NCBI RefSeq assembly: GCF_028372415.1
Contig: NC_092878.1
Span: 70,926,704 to 70,990,703, forward strand
Direction of reading: 5' to 3'
Origin: Notamacropus eugenii
Lineage: Eukaryota > Chordata > Mammalia > Diprotodontia > Macropodidae
Length of the DNA stretch: 64,000 nt
Below, one piece after another: positions 31,446 to 42,814 of the stretch. How positions within the stretch are numbered: position 1 is the stretch's first letter; each line of letters starts with the position of its first letter. The notes under the pieces were generated by a model. The model was not told the DNA's origin, searched no databases, and worked only from the letters and a program-made list of their open reading frames with translations. The position numbers and the translations under genes were made by a program.

Positions 31446-32185
31446 TCTATGTTTGGTTTTAGTCATTTTAGAGACAGTTTTATACCTGTTTCAAAGAGAA
31501 TTGTACAAACATCAAAGAGGAAAATCACAAAATGACAATATGACCTTGTTTATCTTATTATCAAACTGTCCTTGGGAACCATGTACATGTATGGAGTCTT
31601 TACATGAGGGGATTTATTATGAATAGAGATGAATTTAATGTATTATCTTCTGAACCTAAATTCTTGTGCGATATTTTTTTTAATGGGTAGTCTTTATAAG
31701 CTGGTGGCTGCCTTATAAGGCAACAAAATCAGATTTGGGGGTGAATTACTTCTCTTACTAGGCCACTTCTAGATAAATAAGAGCTAGGCAGCCTCTCTTT
31801 CTTATTAGCAGATTGAATATCATGTTGATGAAGATCAAAAGAGGACATTTATTGCTAGCAGGACACAAAATCTTATCAGAGTTTTGATTAATTTTCTTTG
31901 CTGATTATTCATTTATTCCCTAGAAATTAAAACACACAATCATTTCAGTGTGGATAAAGTAAAGAAAATGAAGTAATTATTTTGGCTCAATATCTACTCT
32001 AAGAATTCTTTAATCATTTGCTAGTTTGGATAGAGATCATGGACATCAGAAAAGAAAAAGGAACATTAGATTTCATATATGGTATTCCCCTACCAAAGTA
32101 GAATTATTTCTCCCAAATACTTTTTTCTCCCATATCTAAGCAGTTATAAAATCATAATAAGTTATAGCTGGAAAAGAAAACCCAG
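31446..32185. other. Repeat-poor, unclassified
   Basis: No repeat or gene recognised. AT-rich; the short frame 31438-31626 is probably chance. Confidence 0.35.
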
Positions 32186-32242
32186 AATATTTCTAATCAC
32201 AGAATCTTAGAATTTAGAACAGGAAGAAATCCTCTTTATGTT

Positions 32243-32460
32243 AAGCCATTTCAGTGATATCTGACTCTGTGTGACACAATTTGTGATTTTCTTGGCACTT
32301 GAGTGGTTTGCCATTTCCTTCTTCAGGTCATTTTACAGGTAGGGAAACCAAGGCAAACAAGGTTAAGTGACTTACCCAGCTGAATTTGAGCTCAAGAAGA
32401 TGAGTCGTTTTGACTCCAGAACTGGCTCTCTATTTACTGCATTAATTACCTAGTTGCCTA
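32243..32460 (-). repeat. MAR1-like SINE with RTE-type tail, antisense
   Basis: It begins with the tail complement ('ttcagtgatatctgactctg'), then 'gattttcttggcacttgagt', 'ggtttgccatttccttcttc', 'aggttaagtgacttacccag' and an antisense head ending at 'acctagttgcc'. It is the antisense counterpart of the copy at 53.4 kb. Confidence 0.75.
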
Positions 32461-32505
32461 GAAAGAGATCTTGAGATCATTTTAATCTAATTTCCTCACA
32501 GGAAG

Positions 32506-32698
32506 ACAGGATCAGAGGATCACAGATCTAGAGCAGGAAGAACTCAGTCATTCCAGTCCAATTCTCTCATTTTATAAATGAGGAAACTGAGTTTCAGGGA
32601 GTTTAAGGGACTTCCCTAAGGTCACATAGGCAGTCCACATCAGAAATGGGATACAACCCAGGTCCTCAGTTTCCCAAGCCAGTTTCCATTGGGTCCCA
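32506..32698 (-). repeat. MIR3-like SINE, antisense, nested
   Basis: 'ggatcacagatctagagcag', 'gtcattccagtccaattctc', 'aaatgaggaaactgagtttc', 'ccctaaggtcacataggcag' and 'atacaacccaggtcctcagt'. It sits inside the other MIR3. Confidence 0.75.
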
Positions 32699-32850
32699 CT
32701 GTCCCTCATTTTGAAAATGAGAAAACTGAGGCCCAGTGAAATGATATGATTTGCCCAAAATAAATAAGTGGCAGATCAGGAACATTAATTTCAAGCCTTC
32801 TAATTACAAATTCAGTGTCCTTTTTATCTATGTCATACTTAGTTAATAAC

Positions 32851-33170
32851 GTGAGGCACAGAGAGCCTAGGTAAGTTTTTAAATCAAGGGTGGGGAACCT
32901 GTAGCCTTCAGCCTACATGTGACCCTCTAGATCCTAAAGTGCAACTTTGACTGAATCCAAACTTCACAGAACAAATCTCCTTAATAAAAGGATTTGTTCT
33001 ATAAAACTTGAACTCAATCAAAAAGCCACACCCAAGGACCTGAAAAGCCACATGTGGCCTCAAGGCTGCAGGTTCTCAGACCCTGTAAAGACTCCACAGC
33101 TAATTAACAATAAAATTGAGACTGGAATTCAGGTCTTCTGAGTTCTGATTTGGTGCTCTTTCCATTATGC
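32851..33170 (-). repeat. MIR, antisense, split by a hAT-like MITE
   Basis: 'gaggcacagagagcctaggt' before the MITE and 'ccacagctaattaacaataa', 'ggaattcaggtcttctgagt', 'gtgctctttccattatgc' after it. Confidence 0.6.
32885..33085. mobile_element. hAT-type palindromic MITE
   Basis: The left end 'caagggtggggaacctgtag' mirrors the right end 'ctgcaggttctcagaccctg'. The interior is also palindromic ('cagaacaaatctccttaata' against 'aaaaggatttgttctataaa'). About 201 bp with no coding capacity, typical of a hAT (Charlie-like) non-autonomous element. The flanking 8 bp no longer match clearly. Confidence 0.75.
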
Positions 33171-33735
33171 TTGCATTCTGTTAGATGGATCATTAACAAC
33201 TTCCCCTTTCCATGGAGTTACATTATAATTCAATTAGGTTCTTTAATATAATTTCCTGTAATTTTTCCTGACTGGATTTTGATTTCCTAATTTGAGTCCA
33301 TCATTCCTATTCAGTGTTTTGTAACATGCCTGGTAGTACACAATTGGACATTCCCTCCCCCTTCTTGCTGGTTGCACAATGCAAATACTGTGCTCATAGT
33401 TTTTACCTTTATGAATCATTCTTGTGGAGTGAAATTGCTTCAGGTACTAATTACATTTACATGATCTGAAAAAAAAAAAAACTACCTGGGAAACATAGTG
33501 ATAATTAAAATTGACTGAGGGCCATTGAGCAGCTAAGAGCTTAATAAAACAGTGGGAAAGAAAGAATGTATGCTCTATAGTGAATGGCATTTATAGTGTA
33601 CTTTTACTGCTTAACCTAACATAAGAGTCATGATGAGGATAAAAGTGATGTGCGATCCTTGGCACACACCCTCTCCAAAATGTGTAGCCTGTTACATCAT
33701 CATGTTAGCATCAACAACCTCCAAACTATTTCTGG
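33171..33735. other. Repeat-poor, unclassified
   Basis: No repeat or gene recognised; an A run lies at 33469-33481. Confidence 0.35.
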
Positions 33736-33737
33736 TT

Positions 33738-33960
33738 ACTAACAGCCTACACAGCCTTCAAATCCTATCTCCATGCATATCTTCCACTAAGAACTCCCTG
33801 ATTTGCTTTAGCTAAATGAGCTCTTCCTCTTCTGATTGCATCAGACTTTCTATGCCTCCTATCAAATTAATTTATCTACATATTTATCTTAACATTCCCA
33901 ACTAGATTATGAACTCCTCCAGGGCACAGACTGTGTTTTACTCTCATCTGGGTAAACTGA
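33738..33960 (+). repeat. L2 3' region
   Basis: 'cttccactaagaactccctg', 'atcagactttctatgcctcc', 'ttaacattcccaactagatt', 'atgaactcctccagggcaca' are sense L2 landmarks. Confidence 0.6.
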
Positions 33961-33989
33961 TATGTAGTATAACTCCTCACCAAGTTCTG

Positions 33990-33991
<2 letters not shown>

Positions 33992-34034
<43 letters not shown>
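33992..34034. repeat. (CA)n microsatellite
   Basis: About 21 CA units after the L2 end. Confidence 0.95.
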
Positions 34035-34036
<2 letters not shown>

Positions 34037-34462
34037 AGTAAATATATGTATCCAAGCAAATAGTAAACATAAATCAAGGAGATAGAATGCAGAAGCATAA
34101 ATGAGTTCTTCAGCTCAGGTGCAAAATAAAATCTCAGTTCAACCAAGGAGAGAATGATCTCACCATGGAAGTCTTTTGTTACTAGTTCTTATTAGTCAAT
34201 ATGGTGAGAATCAAGGGATGTGTTGGGGTGCTAAACATTCCCCATGTCCAGAACTCCCAACTCCAAAAATGCTCCCTTGCCCTTTCAAAAGTTTGCATCT
34301 TTTCTGTTGCCCATCTCTTGTGAATAAATTTCCTGTCTGCTTCTATCTTTTCTTTTCTGATGTCTCTCAGGACCCAGGACTCAGCAGTCCCTCAGGAAAT
34401 CAGGAATCATATATCTTTTTCAGTACATAGTACTGGGAATGTAGATTCCAGCAGAGAAATGA
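34035..34462. other. Unclassified
   Basis: The open frame 34176-34430 has no motif; no repeat recognised. Confidence 0.35.
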
Positions 34463-34464
34463 GA

Positions 34465-34712
34465 ACAATTAGCATTTTTATGTTAATATATGGTTTCTAA
34501 AATTTTTTACATACGTAATCTTATCTGAGAACACAAGAATTAGCCCTGTGACATGGAAAATATAATTATTATAACTAATTTATTGCTTAGAAAAGTGAAT
34601 TTCAGAGAGATAGGTTTGCCTGTGTCACAAAGGTAGAAAGTGACATAATCTAAATTCAAACTCAGGCCATCTGAATTTAAGTCCTTCTTCCTCTGACATG
34701 GATGCATCTAGC
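34465..34712 (-). repeat. MIR, antisense
   Basis: 'attagcatttttatgttaat', 'tgtgtcacaaaggtagaaag' and 'caaactcaggccatctgaat' are in antisense order. Confidence 0.65.
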
Positions 34713-34971
34713 TGTGACTATGATAAGATGAAAGAGAAAAGTTTTAAAGAGAAGCAATTCTAGCCACAAAGAGAAGTCCCAGAGCTGAAAGTCAAGGCAG
34801 ATTTGGAAGCAAGTCAGTAGTCTACAATGATGGGGTATTTAAGTGCTAAAGGTCAGAATGAGACTGAAAGTCATAACTAGTAGTGAAAATCCAAGGTAAG
34901 GAGATTTTAGTGTGGGAATTAGAATCAGAAAGCCTTCTAATGCCAGGTAGACAAAGAATTCCACTGAATTC

Positions 34972-35052
34972 AATTCATCAAGCATTTATTATGTGTAAGG
35001 CACTGTGCTATATACTAGGAGTACAAAGACAAAAATGAAACACACCACTTCA
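34972..35052 (-). repeat. L2 end, antisense
   Basis: 'catcaagcatttattatgtg' with 'aaggcactgtgctatatact' and 'agtacaaagacaaaaatgaa'. Confidence 0.7.
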
Positions 35053-36082
35053 TAGATTTAGAGCTGTCTGTAGGGTTAGAATCTTGACAATAAAGTAACT
35101 TTTTCTGAAGTTTGGGACATTTTCATAGCTCTTGTGGAAGCAAGAAACAATTGTTCTGAAGCCTTCTCAGGCTTAGCAACAATTAGGAACATCTGGATGG
35201 ATAGGAAGTGTGCAGGCCTGGGCAAGCAGAAGCTTCTGACAGGCAGATCCTAAAATGCAGAAACTAGTATGAAGCATTTTTTTTTTGAGTTACATTCAAA
35301 CAACTACAAACTATGACTATGTGTTACATAAACTGACTGTTTAGGCTACTGCTTGAACCATTCACTTTTCTACTGGACGCTTTGATGATATACATCCCCA
35401 CCTTGAAACATCTCTCTTTTTCTGAGGCAGCTCCCAGGGGTGACCTAAGGCTGACTCTGTTCCAATATTTGTGGATTCTGACAAGGCTGACAATGAGCAG
35501 GTGCAGCCATACCTATTTGTTGGGATCAAACTCTTGCCTCCTGAGAGTCCATTTTCTGTGAAGAGTCCTCATCCCATTTGGAAACCTAGAGGATTTAGTA
35601 TAAATTGTGGAACCTAGAGCCTACAGTTTAAGACAAGTGGGCTGGAATGGAGATAAGCACACACTTCTGAGAATAAGTGGTAATTACTCCCTGCCTCCTA
35701 AAATATTCAACTCCCAATGATGAATTTTAATTTTAATTGAATCTTTTCAAGGCGAAGGTGTCACAGCTTAGCACTTGCTACTGGATTTAGCATAAATGGA
35801 GACCTGCCAATTAGAACTTTTTTTCCAATCGTTTGGGATCTAATATACGAAAATGAATTATGGGATCCTATAGGAAGTGAAATCTATAATCCTTTGAGGA
35901 GTGTTGAAATATTATTTCACTTTCAGGTTATGGGCAGCACTGGAGAATAAGTGTGTTTGTACATAAATATTAAATGCATCACCCAGGCATATCTTTTCAA
36001 GCACAGTTAGCAAAGTCTTTGCTTTTTCTTGGAGTGGTAATAGATGAACTTTGAAAATCATAAAAGATAAAGGAAAAACAAA
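35053..36082. other. Repeat-poor island, about 1 kb
   Basis: I can place no known repeat here, and no open frame of note. It stands out because most neighbouring kilobases are more than half repeats. A candidate for conserved non-coding sequence; sequence alone cannot show that. Confidence 0.4.
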
Positions 36083-36084
36083 AT

Positions 36085-36245
36085 ATAGATTTAGAACTGG
36101 AGGAGACCTTAGAGGTCATCTAGAGCATGTCTCTGCCTTTTTTTATAGATAAAGAAACTGAGGACCAGCAAAAGTAAATTTCAGAACTAGGATTTGAATG
36201 GAGGTCCCAGATACCAAATCCAGTTCACTTAAGTAAGGTCACTTT
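36085..36245 (-). repeat. MIR3-like SINE, antisense
   Basis: 'atttagaactggaggagacc', 'ttagaggtcatctagagcat', 'aaagaaactgaggaccagca', 'ggatttgaatggaggtccca'. Confidence 0.75.
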
Positions 36246-37008
36246 AATGACCTCTAGATGGATAAATAACCACATTTGAAATTCATCTGAGGAGTATTAC
36301 CTTGGATCCATATTGGAGAATTATTAATTGTTCTATAGCTGGATGTGAAGCCAGGGTAAGAGGAGTCGCTCTTTTGATCTAGGTTCAATTCACTTTCTTG
36401 CTGCATGGGGCAGATGGACCTAGGTTATAGCAGAGGTATTTTCCACTCAAACTGAGAATAAAGACATTTATAGGGAATAAAGAAAGCTTTAATTATTTTT
36501 ATGATTTCAAAGGGGACATTACTGAGTTATTTCATGGACTCAAGACAGAATCAAGCAGATTGAAGCTTGACTGGATCTCTTTTTCTCAAAATCACACGGC
36601 CTTTTTAAATTACTTGATGACTTTTTAAAACATCCCTAAAATAGTGTCCCATAAGGTTTGGGAGTGTCAGTATTGGTCAGGAAGAACAAAGTCAGAGACA
36701 TATGTAAATCAAATTTAAAAAAAAGGAAAGCTTAGCACATAATTTTTAATAATGCATCTAAAATGAGTAACATTTAAAATGCATGAAACCTACCATATGT
36801 GGTGTTCAGAGAAGTCAGAGGAATTTCCAACTCTATCCATCTTATGAGAACTCTGATACTCTGAGATGAAATAATCAGTTATTTTTCTAAGATTGTTTCA
36901 CCTCACAGAACAAATACCAGTTTTATAGGTTCCATATTCCATTATGTAGACAACATACTAAAAAACAGAGATATCACCTTGCCAACACAAGTCTGTATAG
37001 TCAAAGTT
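36246..37008. other. Unclassified
   Basis: No repeat or gene recognised. Confidence 0.35.
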
Positions 37009-37009
37009 A

Positions 37010-37432
37010 TGGTTTTTCTAGTAGCAATGGAAGGTTGCGAGAGTTGGACTATAAGGAGAGATGAGTGCTGCAGAATCAATGCTTTTGAATTGTAGTGCTG
37101 GAGAAGATTTTTGAGTTTCTTGAAAAAAAAAAGGTTAAATTAGTCAATATTTAAATAAAATAATTCAGGTTATTCATAGGAAGGTCAAATAACAAAGCTG
37201 AAGCTTAAATACTTTAGAAAAATATTGAGAAGATAGGACTCATTGGAAAAGATGGTGATATTGGAAAAGATTGAAGGAAAAAGAGACATTGTAGGATGAG
37301 ATGGATGGATAACATCATGGAAACAATGAACATGAACAGAAACATGGACAGACTTTGAGAGATAGTGGAGGACATAAGGGCTTAGCATGCTATGATCCAT
37401 GGGGTTACAATGAGTTGGGCACAAGTGAACAA
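37010..37432 (+). mobile_element. RTE/BovB-type LINE 3' end
   Basis: It matches the end of RTE/BovB ORF2: 'tagcaatggaaggttgcgag', 'agttggactataaggagaga', 'tgcttttgaattgtagtgct', 'gactcattggaaaagatggt', 'aggatgagatggatggataa'. The 3' terminus is 'tggggttacaatgagttggg' followed by 'cacaagtgaaca'. Internal deletions and an A-rich patch (37125-37140) show it is an inactive remnant. Its terminus resembles the tail of the MAR1-like SINEs at 32.2 and 53.4 kb, the expected partner relation. Confidence 0.8.
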
Positions 37433-37534
37433 ATACGTTCCATCATGATGAAATTTTAAATAACACATACAGGCCCTTATATGTAGACATGCAAGTGACC
37501 ACATATGGGAACATATCCAAGATTAAATTTCAAT

Positions 37535-37675
37535 ATTGTGTAAGTTCCTAAGGGCAGAGCTTGTTTATCTTTTGTCTCAATATTTTCCTCTCTTCAGTCC
37601 CTAATCCCAACAAATATACAGTGTTTGACACAGAGTAGGCACTTGACGTTTGTTTACTTAAATTGAATTACATCA
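37535..37675 (+). repeat. L2 3' terminus
   Basis: 'gtaagttcctaagggcagag', 'acagtgtttgacacagagta' and 'ggcacttgacgtttgtttac'. Confidence 0.65.
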
Positions 37676-38608
37676 CAGGAATGACCTCTAGAGCCATGAT
37701 TTTTTTTTTCAAAGATTGACAAAATAGGAAAGGACGTTTTAAAAATATATATTTTGGGGAGGAACCAAGATGGAAGAGTAGAAAGATACACATATGCTAG
37801 CTCTTAACCCACAGCCCATAAAATACCTGTAAAGAAGAACTCCCAACAAATTCTGGAGCAGCAGAAACCACAGAACAACAGAGCAGAGGAGATTTCTGTT
37901 CCAGAGAGACCTGAAAAACTGACCTGAAAGGTCTGTCGCCCACCAGACCCAGGAGCAGAGCCAAGCCCTGCCTTGGCCGTGTGGCACCCAAGAGGAGCAG
38001 ATCTGAGCAGGCTTCAGGGACAGAATCTCCAGCAGCCACACAGGTCCCTCCACCCACAGGTCCTGAAGGTCAGTGAGAGGGTCTTTTCAGCTCACTGAGA
38101 GGGGAGTGAGGTGTCCCTCATAACTCAGGCCCCCTCGGGAGGCAGCAGTGGAGGCAGCAGCAGACATAGGCTGCCAAACCAGGCAGGAGATAGGATCCAT
38201 TGTTGAAGGTCTCTGCACAAACCCCCAGAGGGAACTGAGCCCCCTGTGGCAGCCCTGCCCCCACCAGAGCACTTAAACTTAATCTCACACTGAATAACAG
38301 CCCTGCCCCTGCTGATGCCATAAGGCTGGGAAGCAACATTTGAATCTCAGCCCCCAAGCACTGGCTGGGTGGATCTGGAGGCAAGGTGGGTGTGGAGAGA
38401 AAACTCAAAAGTCAAGTAACTGGCTGGGAAAATGCCCAGAAAAGAGGGAAAAAGAAATAAGACTATAGAAGGTTACTTTCTTGGTGAACAGATATTTCCT
38501 GCTATCCTTTCAGATGAGGAAGAACAATGCTTACCATCAGGGAAAGACATAGAAGTCAAGGCTTCTGTATCCCAAACATCCAAAATAAATATTCAATGGG
38601 CTTAGGCC

Positions 38609-39537
38609 ATGGAAGAGCTCAAAAAGTATTTTGAAAATCAAGTTAGAGAGGTGGAGGAAAAACTGGGAAGAGAAATGAGAGAAATGCAAGAAAAAGCATG
38701 AAAAAGCACGTCAATACCTTGCTAAAGGAGACCCAAAAAAATGCTGAAGAAAATAACACCTTGAAAAATAGGCTAACTCAATTGGCAAAAGAGGTTCAAA
38801 AAGCCAATGAGGAGAAGAATGCTTTAAAAAGCAGAATTAGCCAAATGGAAAGGGATGTCCAAAAGCTCACTGAAGAAAATAGTTCTTTCAAAATTAGAAT
38901 GGAGCAGATGGAGGTTATTGAATTCATGAGAAACCAAGAAATCACAAAACAAAACCAAAAGAATGAAAAAATGGAAGATAATGTGAAATATCTCATTGGA
39001 AAAACAACTGACCTAGAAAATAGATCCAGTAGAGACCATTTCAAAATTATGGGACTACCTGAAAGCCATGATCAAAAAAAGAGCCTAGACATCATCTTTC
39101 ATGAAATTATCAAGGAAAACTGCCCTGAGATTCTAGAACCAGAAGGCAAAATAAGTATTCAAGGAATCCACTGATCACCGCCTGAAAGAGATCCAAAAAG
39201 AGAAACTCCTAGGAACATTGTGGCCAAATTCCAGAGTTCCCTGGTCAAGGAGAAAATATTGCAAACAGCTAGAAAGAAACAATTCAAGTATTATGAAAAT
39301 ACAATCGGGATAACACAAGATCTAGCAGCTTCTACATTAAGGTATCAGAGGACTTAGAATATGACATTCCAGAAGTCAAAGGAACTAGGACTAAAACCAA
39401 GAATCACCTACCCAGCAAAACTGAGTATAATACTTCAGGAGAAAAAATGGTATTTCAATGAAATAGAGGACTTTCAAGTATTCTTGATGAAAAGACCAGT
39501 GCTGAAAAGAAAATTTGACTTTCAAACACAAGAATGA
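38609..39537 (+). pseudogene. HAL1/L1 ORF1 (RNA-binding chaperone), decayed
   Basis: The likely start is the ATG at 38609 (protein MEELKKYFENQ...), which runs to a TGA just before 38698. The next segment, 38698-39174 (158 codons), lies in another frame and holds a long heptad coiled coil rich in E, K, N and L (residues 1-75). This is followed by the RNA-recognition motif landmark 'ENRSSRDHFKIMGLPES' (about residues 107-123). After a stop at 39172-39174 and a frame change, the C-terminal domain continues ('EKILQTARKKQF', then 'PRITYPAKLS', the L1 C-terminal signature) to a TGA at 39535-39537. With at least two frame breaks it cannot make a full ORF1p. The layout of coiled coil, RRM and C-terminal domain is that of L1 ORF1p. 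Confidence 0.75.
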
Positions 39538-39669
39538 AGAGAAGCATGAAAAGGTAAACAGCAAAGAGAAATCATAAGGGACTTACTAAAGTTGAACTGT
39601 TTGCATTCCTACATGGAAAGACAATATTTGTAACTCTTGAAACTTTTAAGTATCTGGGTAGTTGGTGGA

Positions 39670-39702
39670 ATTACATACACACACACACACTCACACACAT
39701 AC
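39670..39702. repeat. (CA)n short microsatellite in the HAL1 3' UTR
   Basis: About 14 CA units with TC interruption, just after ORF1. Confidence 0.85.
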
Positions 39703-40764
39703 ACAGACAGAGAGCACAGAGTGAATGGAATAGGAGGGGATCATAACTTAAACAAATGAAATTAAGGGGTGAGAGAGAAATATTTTGGGAGGAGAAAGGG
39801 AGAAATGGAATGGGGCAAATTATCTCTCACAAAAGAGGCAAGTAAAAGAGTTTTTAGTGGAGGGAAAAAGAGGGGAGGTGAGAGAAAAACATGGTTTACT
39901 CTCATCACATTCAACTAAAGGAAGGAATCAAATGCACACTCATTTTGGTATGAAAACCTGTCTTACAATACAGGAATGTGGGGGAGAAGGGGATAAGCAG
40001 GGTGGGGGGAATGATGGAAGGGAGGGCAGTGGGAGGAGGGAGCAATTTGAAGTCAACACTCTTGGGGAGGGACAGGATCAAAAGAGAGAATGGAAGCAAT
40101 GGGGGGCAGGATAGGATGGAGGGAAATATAGTCTTACACAACACGACTATTATGGAAATCATTTGCAAAACTACACAGATATGGCCTATATTGAATTGTT
40201 TGCCTTCCCAAAGGGAATGGGTGGGGAGGGAGGGATGAAGAGAAGTTGTACTCAAAGTTTTAGGAACAACTGTTGAGTGCTGTTCTTGCTTCTAGGAAAT
40301 AAGAAATACAGGTAATGGGGTATAGAAAGTTATCTGACCCTACAGGACAAAAGAGAAGATGGGGACAAGGGAAGGAAGGGATAATAGAAGAGAGGGCAGA
40401 TTGGTGATAGGGGCAATCAGAATGCTTGGTGTTTTAGGGTGTGGGGAGGGGACAAAGGGGGAGAAAATTTGGAACCCAAAATTTTGTGAAAATTAATATT
40501 AAAAGTTAAATAAATAAATTTAAAAATATATATACATATATATTTTGAAATTTATCTTGAGAATTAGTTTCATTGATTAAGGAAAGGAATTAGACATCAA
40601 CAATTATATTAAAATGGTAGTAGTTCAAAATCACTCAGTCAAAACATTCCTAACCCTCTTCCTTGTATGTATGTTTGTGGTTATTATGGTTGCTGAAGAT
40701 GATGTTGTTCTTGTTAGACTAGCCATCACCATTAGAACAACTGTCAGTTCTTCTTACCTATAGT

Positions 40765-40908
40765 TTGAAAGATTTAAAGCTAAAAGAAACCTCTGAGATT
40801 ATTGTTCTAACTTTCCTGATTTTACAAATCAGGAAACTCAAGACCAGTGATGAAGATCACACAGTAAGTATCATAGTTAGAATTTAAATCGAGGTTTTCT
40901 GAGTCATT
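40765..40908 (-). repeat. MIR3-like SINE, antisense
   Basis: 'gaaagatttaaagctaaaag', 'cctctgagattattgttcta', 'atcaggaaactcaagaccag', 'ttaaatcgaggttttctgag'. Confidence 0.7.
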
Positions 40909-41174
40909 TAAAAAAATAAAATAGTCCTTGTTTTATTTTTGTTGTTTTTCCATTTGAAGTTGCTGTGCACATGTGAAAGGAACAATTGGCATTTATTTTT
41001 TATTCATTCAATTTTCTTTTAGCATGGTATGCTTCTTCTTCCCCAACCATTGGGCAAATGAGTGATGTTTAACTAATCTGAAAACACCACAAGGAATAGT
41101 GTGTACACCACCCAAGTGGTAAGTCTATAAAGCATTCTATTATTATTATTAGTGTTGATATTTTTGTTAACAGT

Positions 41175-41415
41175 AACAACAATAATAAAATACTAGTGTA
41201 TTTTAGTATTTACAGGGCATTTTACAAATGCTTTCTTTTTGGGGCCACATAGCAAAAGAACCCTGGGTGATAGGTGCTGTTATTAGGGGAAGAAATGGAG
41301 GTTGAGAGAGATTAAGTGACTTCTCATGGTCACACAGCTAATGTCTGAGGAGGGATTGGTCTTTAGCCCTTCTTGGCCATGAATACTGTCACTGTGCCAC
41401 TAAGCTGCATGCAAT
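41175..41415 (-). repeat. MIR, antisense
   Basis: 'gcattttacaaatgctttct', 'ctgggtgataggtgctgtta', 'gattaagtgacttctcatgg', 'tcacacagctaatgtctgag', 'actgtgccactaagctgcat'. Confidence 0.75.
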
Positions 41416-41769
41416 ATCTGATTAAATTTAATACTTGATATGAATGGAAAAGCAGCAGAGTACTCACTGGCACTAAATAATTAGAGAATAGGCATGGAAA
41501 CAATATGCAACAATTATGACAAAGTAACCAATGGATATACATAGATTAGTCCTAAAACATTTTGTCTCTCACTTTGGAGAAAATTTTCAGCACATTCATT
41601 ATCGCTGAGCAACACACATGAATATAAATTCTAGCATACACATGGTACTCTACACTCTGTTAGAGCTTCTCCATCCGTAATGAAACAACTGCTTCAGTCT
41701 GATCTTGAAAAGTAGCAACGACCAAAACAATTATAGGTGGTGTGACTTTTTCCCCATCTCTTAATTTTC

Positions 41770-41866
41770 TCTTCCTTGCCATTCTTTGTATACCTAGCAC
41801 TGAAAATAGTGCGTGTCATATATATTAGGCATTTAATAAATGTTTGTTGAATGACTGACTTTCAGA
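41770..41866 (+). repeat. L2 3' terminus
   Basis: 'gccattctttgtatacctag', 'cactgaaaatagtgcgtg', 'ggcatttaataaatgtttgt', 'tgaatgactga'. Confidence 0.75.
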
Positions 41867-42225
41867 TTATCACGTTCATTTATTTACAAATCCTCTTACA
41901 ATTCATGAAGAAAGCATTTTTGCCTAAAAGACTAAGGTGATAAATCTTTGGCAAAGCTTTCCTACTAACTCCAAGCCCATGACTTTTATGGGTATTCATC
42001 CCTAAAGATAGGAAATAGTTTTAACCCTGGACATTTAATATATGGGAACTACTGACCTGTTGAATTTGTAAATTTTTTATATGACATATTGACAACTGTT
42101 CTTATTTCTATACATTATTTGGAGAAAATACTGGCAGTTTGTAATCATTATTGGGAAGGAGGGGAAATTTTGGTGATGTGTCCATGTACGGCTGAATAAG
42201 TATGCATGTGTGTACATCTATATGC
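41867..42225. other. Unclassified
   Basis: Nothing recognisable. Confidence 0.35.
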
Positions 42226-42326
42226 ATTATATACCTGTGTATATGTGTAGATAGACTGATATTCTTTCTGAAATGAATGTACTTGCCATGATTAAGGGAG
42301 TGTCAAGGTACATTGAGTTTGCTATG
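42226..42326 (+). repeat. Local duplication, source copy
   Basis: It matches 43202-43296 at roughly 90% by eye over about 95 bp, apart from a 6-7 bp gap. An identical block is 'ttctttctgaaatgaatgta'; others are 'cctgtgtatat' and 'cattgagtttgct'. Confidence 0.8.
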
Positions 42327-42814
42327 ATTTCTCTTATCAACATCAACAAGAAACTGACAAGAAAATATTCCAGAATTTGACACTGCTGCTCATAAAAGTA
42401 ATCCAATGAGTTTGAGTCTTCATCAATGATATATCATTTTCTATACCTGAAGATAACTCCTCATCCAAAGATCTTGTACTTTGAACAATAGGGTAATCCA
42501 GTCATGGTGGTAGCCTTTAAATGATCTCTCAATGTTCTATGGCTTTTTCCTTTGATAAATAATGTGCTACATTTGAAAAAAAATAACTTGAGGAGCGATC
42601 TATGGTCATTGAAGAAAGAAAAACTGATGGGCTCACACAGGGATTGAATCCAAGAATTTGCCCTAAAAAGAAGTAACTGGCTACAGATGCAGGTTTTACT
42701 CTTGAATGGATCACACAATCTATGTTGGTTGTCATTCTGCCACATATACAAATAAACAGGGAAGATATCTAAATTCATGAAAGGATAGAAATCTTAATAT
42801 TCAACTAAATATAT

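Larger units (their letters stand above)
32188..32850 (-). repeat. MIR3-like SINE, antisense, split by two insertions
   Basis: Pieces at 32188-32242 ('cacagaatcttagaatttag'), 32461-32505 ('cattttaatctaatttcctc') and about 32700-32850 ('aatgagaaaactgaggccca' onward) join into one antisense MIR3 once the MAR1-like SINE and a second MIR3 are removed. Confidence 0.55.
37757..40521 (+). mobile_element. HAL1 (half-L1) retrotransposon, nearly full length
   Basis: About 2.77 kb. A 5' UTR starts at 'gggaggaaccaagatgga'. It is followed by one ORF1-type coding region (38609-39537) and a G/A-rich 3' UTR ending 'ggaacccaaaattttgtgaa' with an A/T-rich terminus. There is no endonuclease or reverse-transcriptase ORF, so it depends on L1 enzymes in trans. 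'aaaaatatatattttg' at 37741-37756 is repeated, with an AT-repeat expansion, at 40522-40547, which looks like the target-site duplication. The best preserved HAL1 in the window. Confidence 0.8.

Noticed and set aside
39785-40255. Overlapping 86-114 codon frames on both strands
   Set aside because: They fall in the G/A-rich 3' UTR of the HAL1 and show no ORF2 motif.
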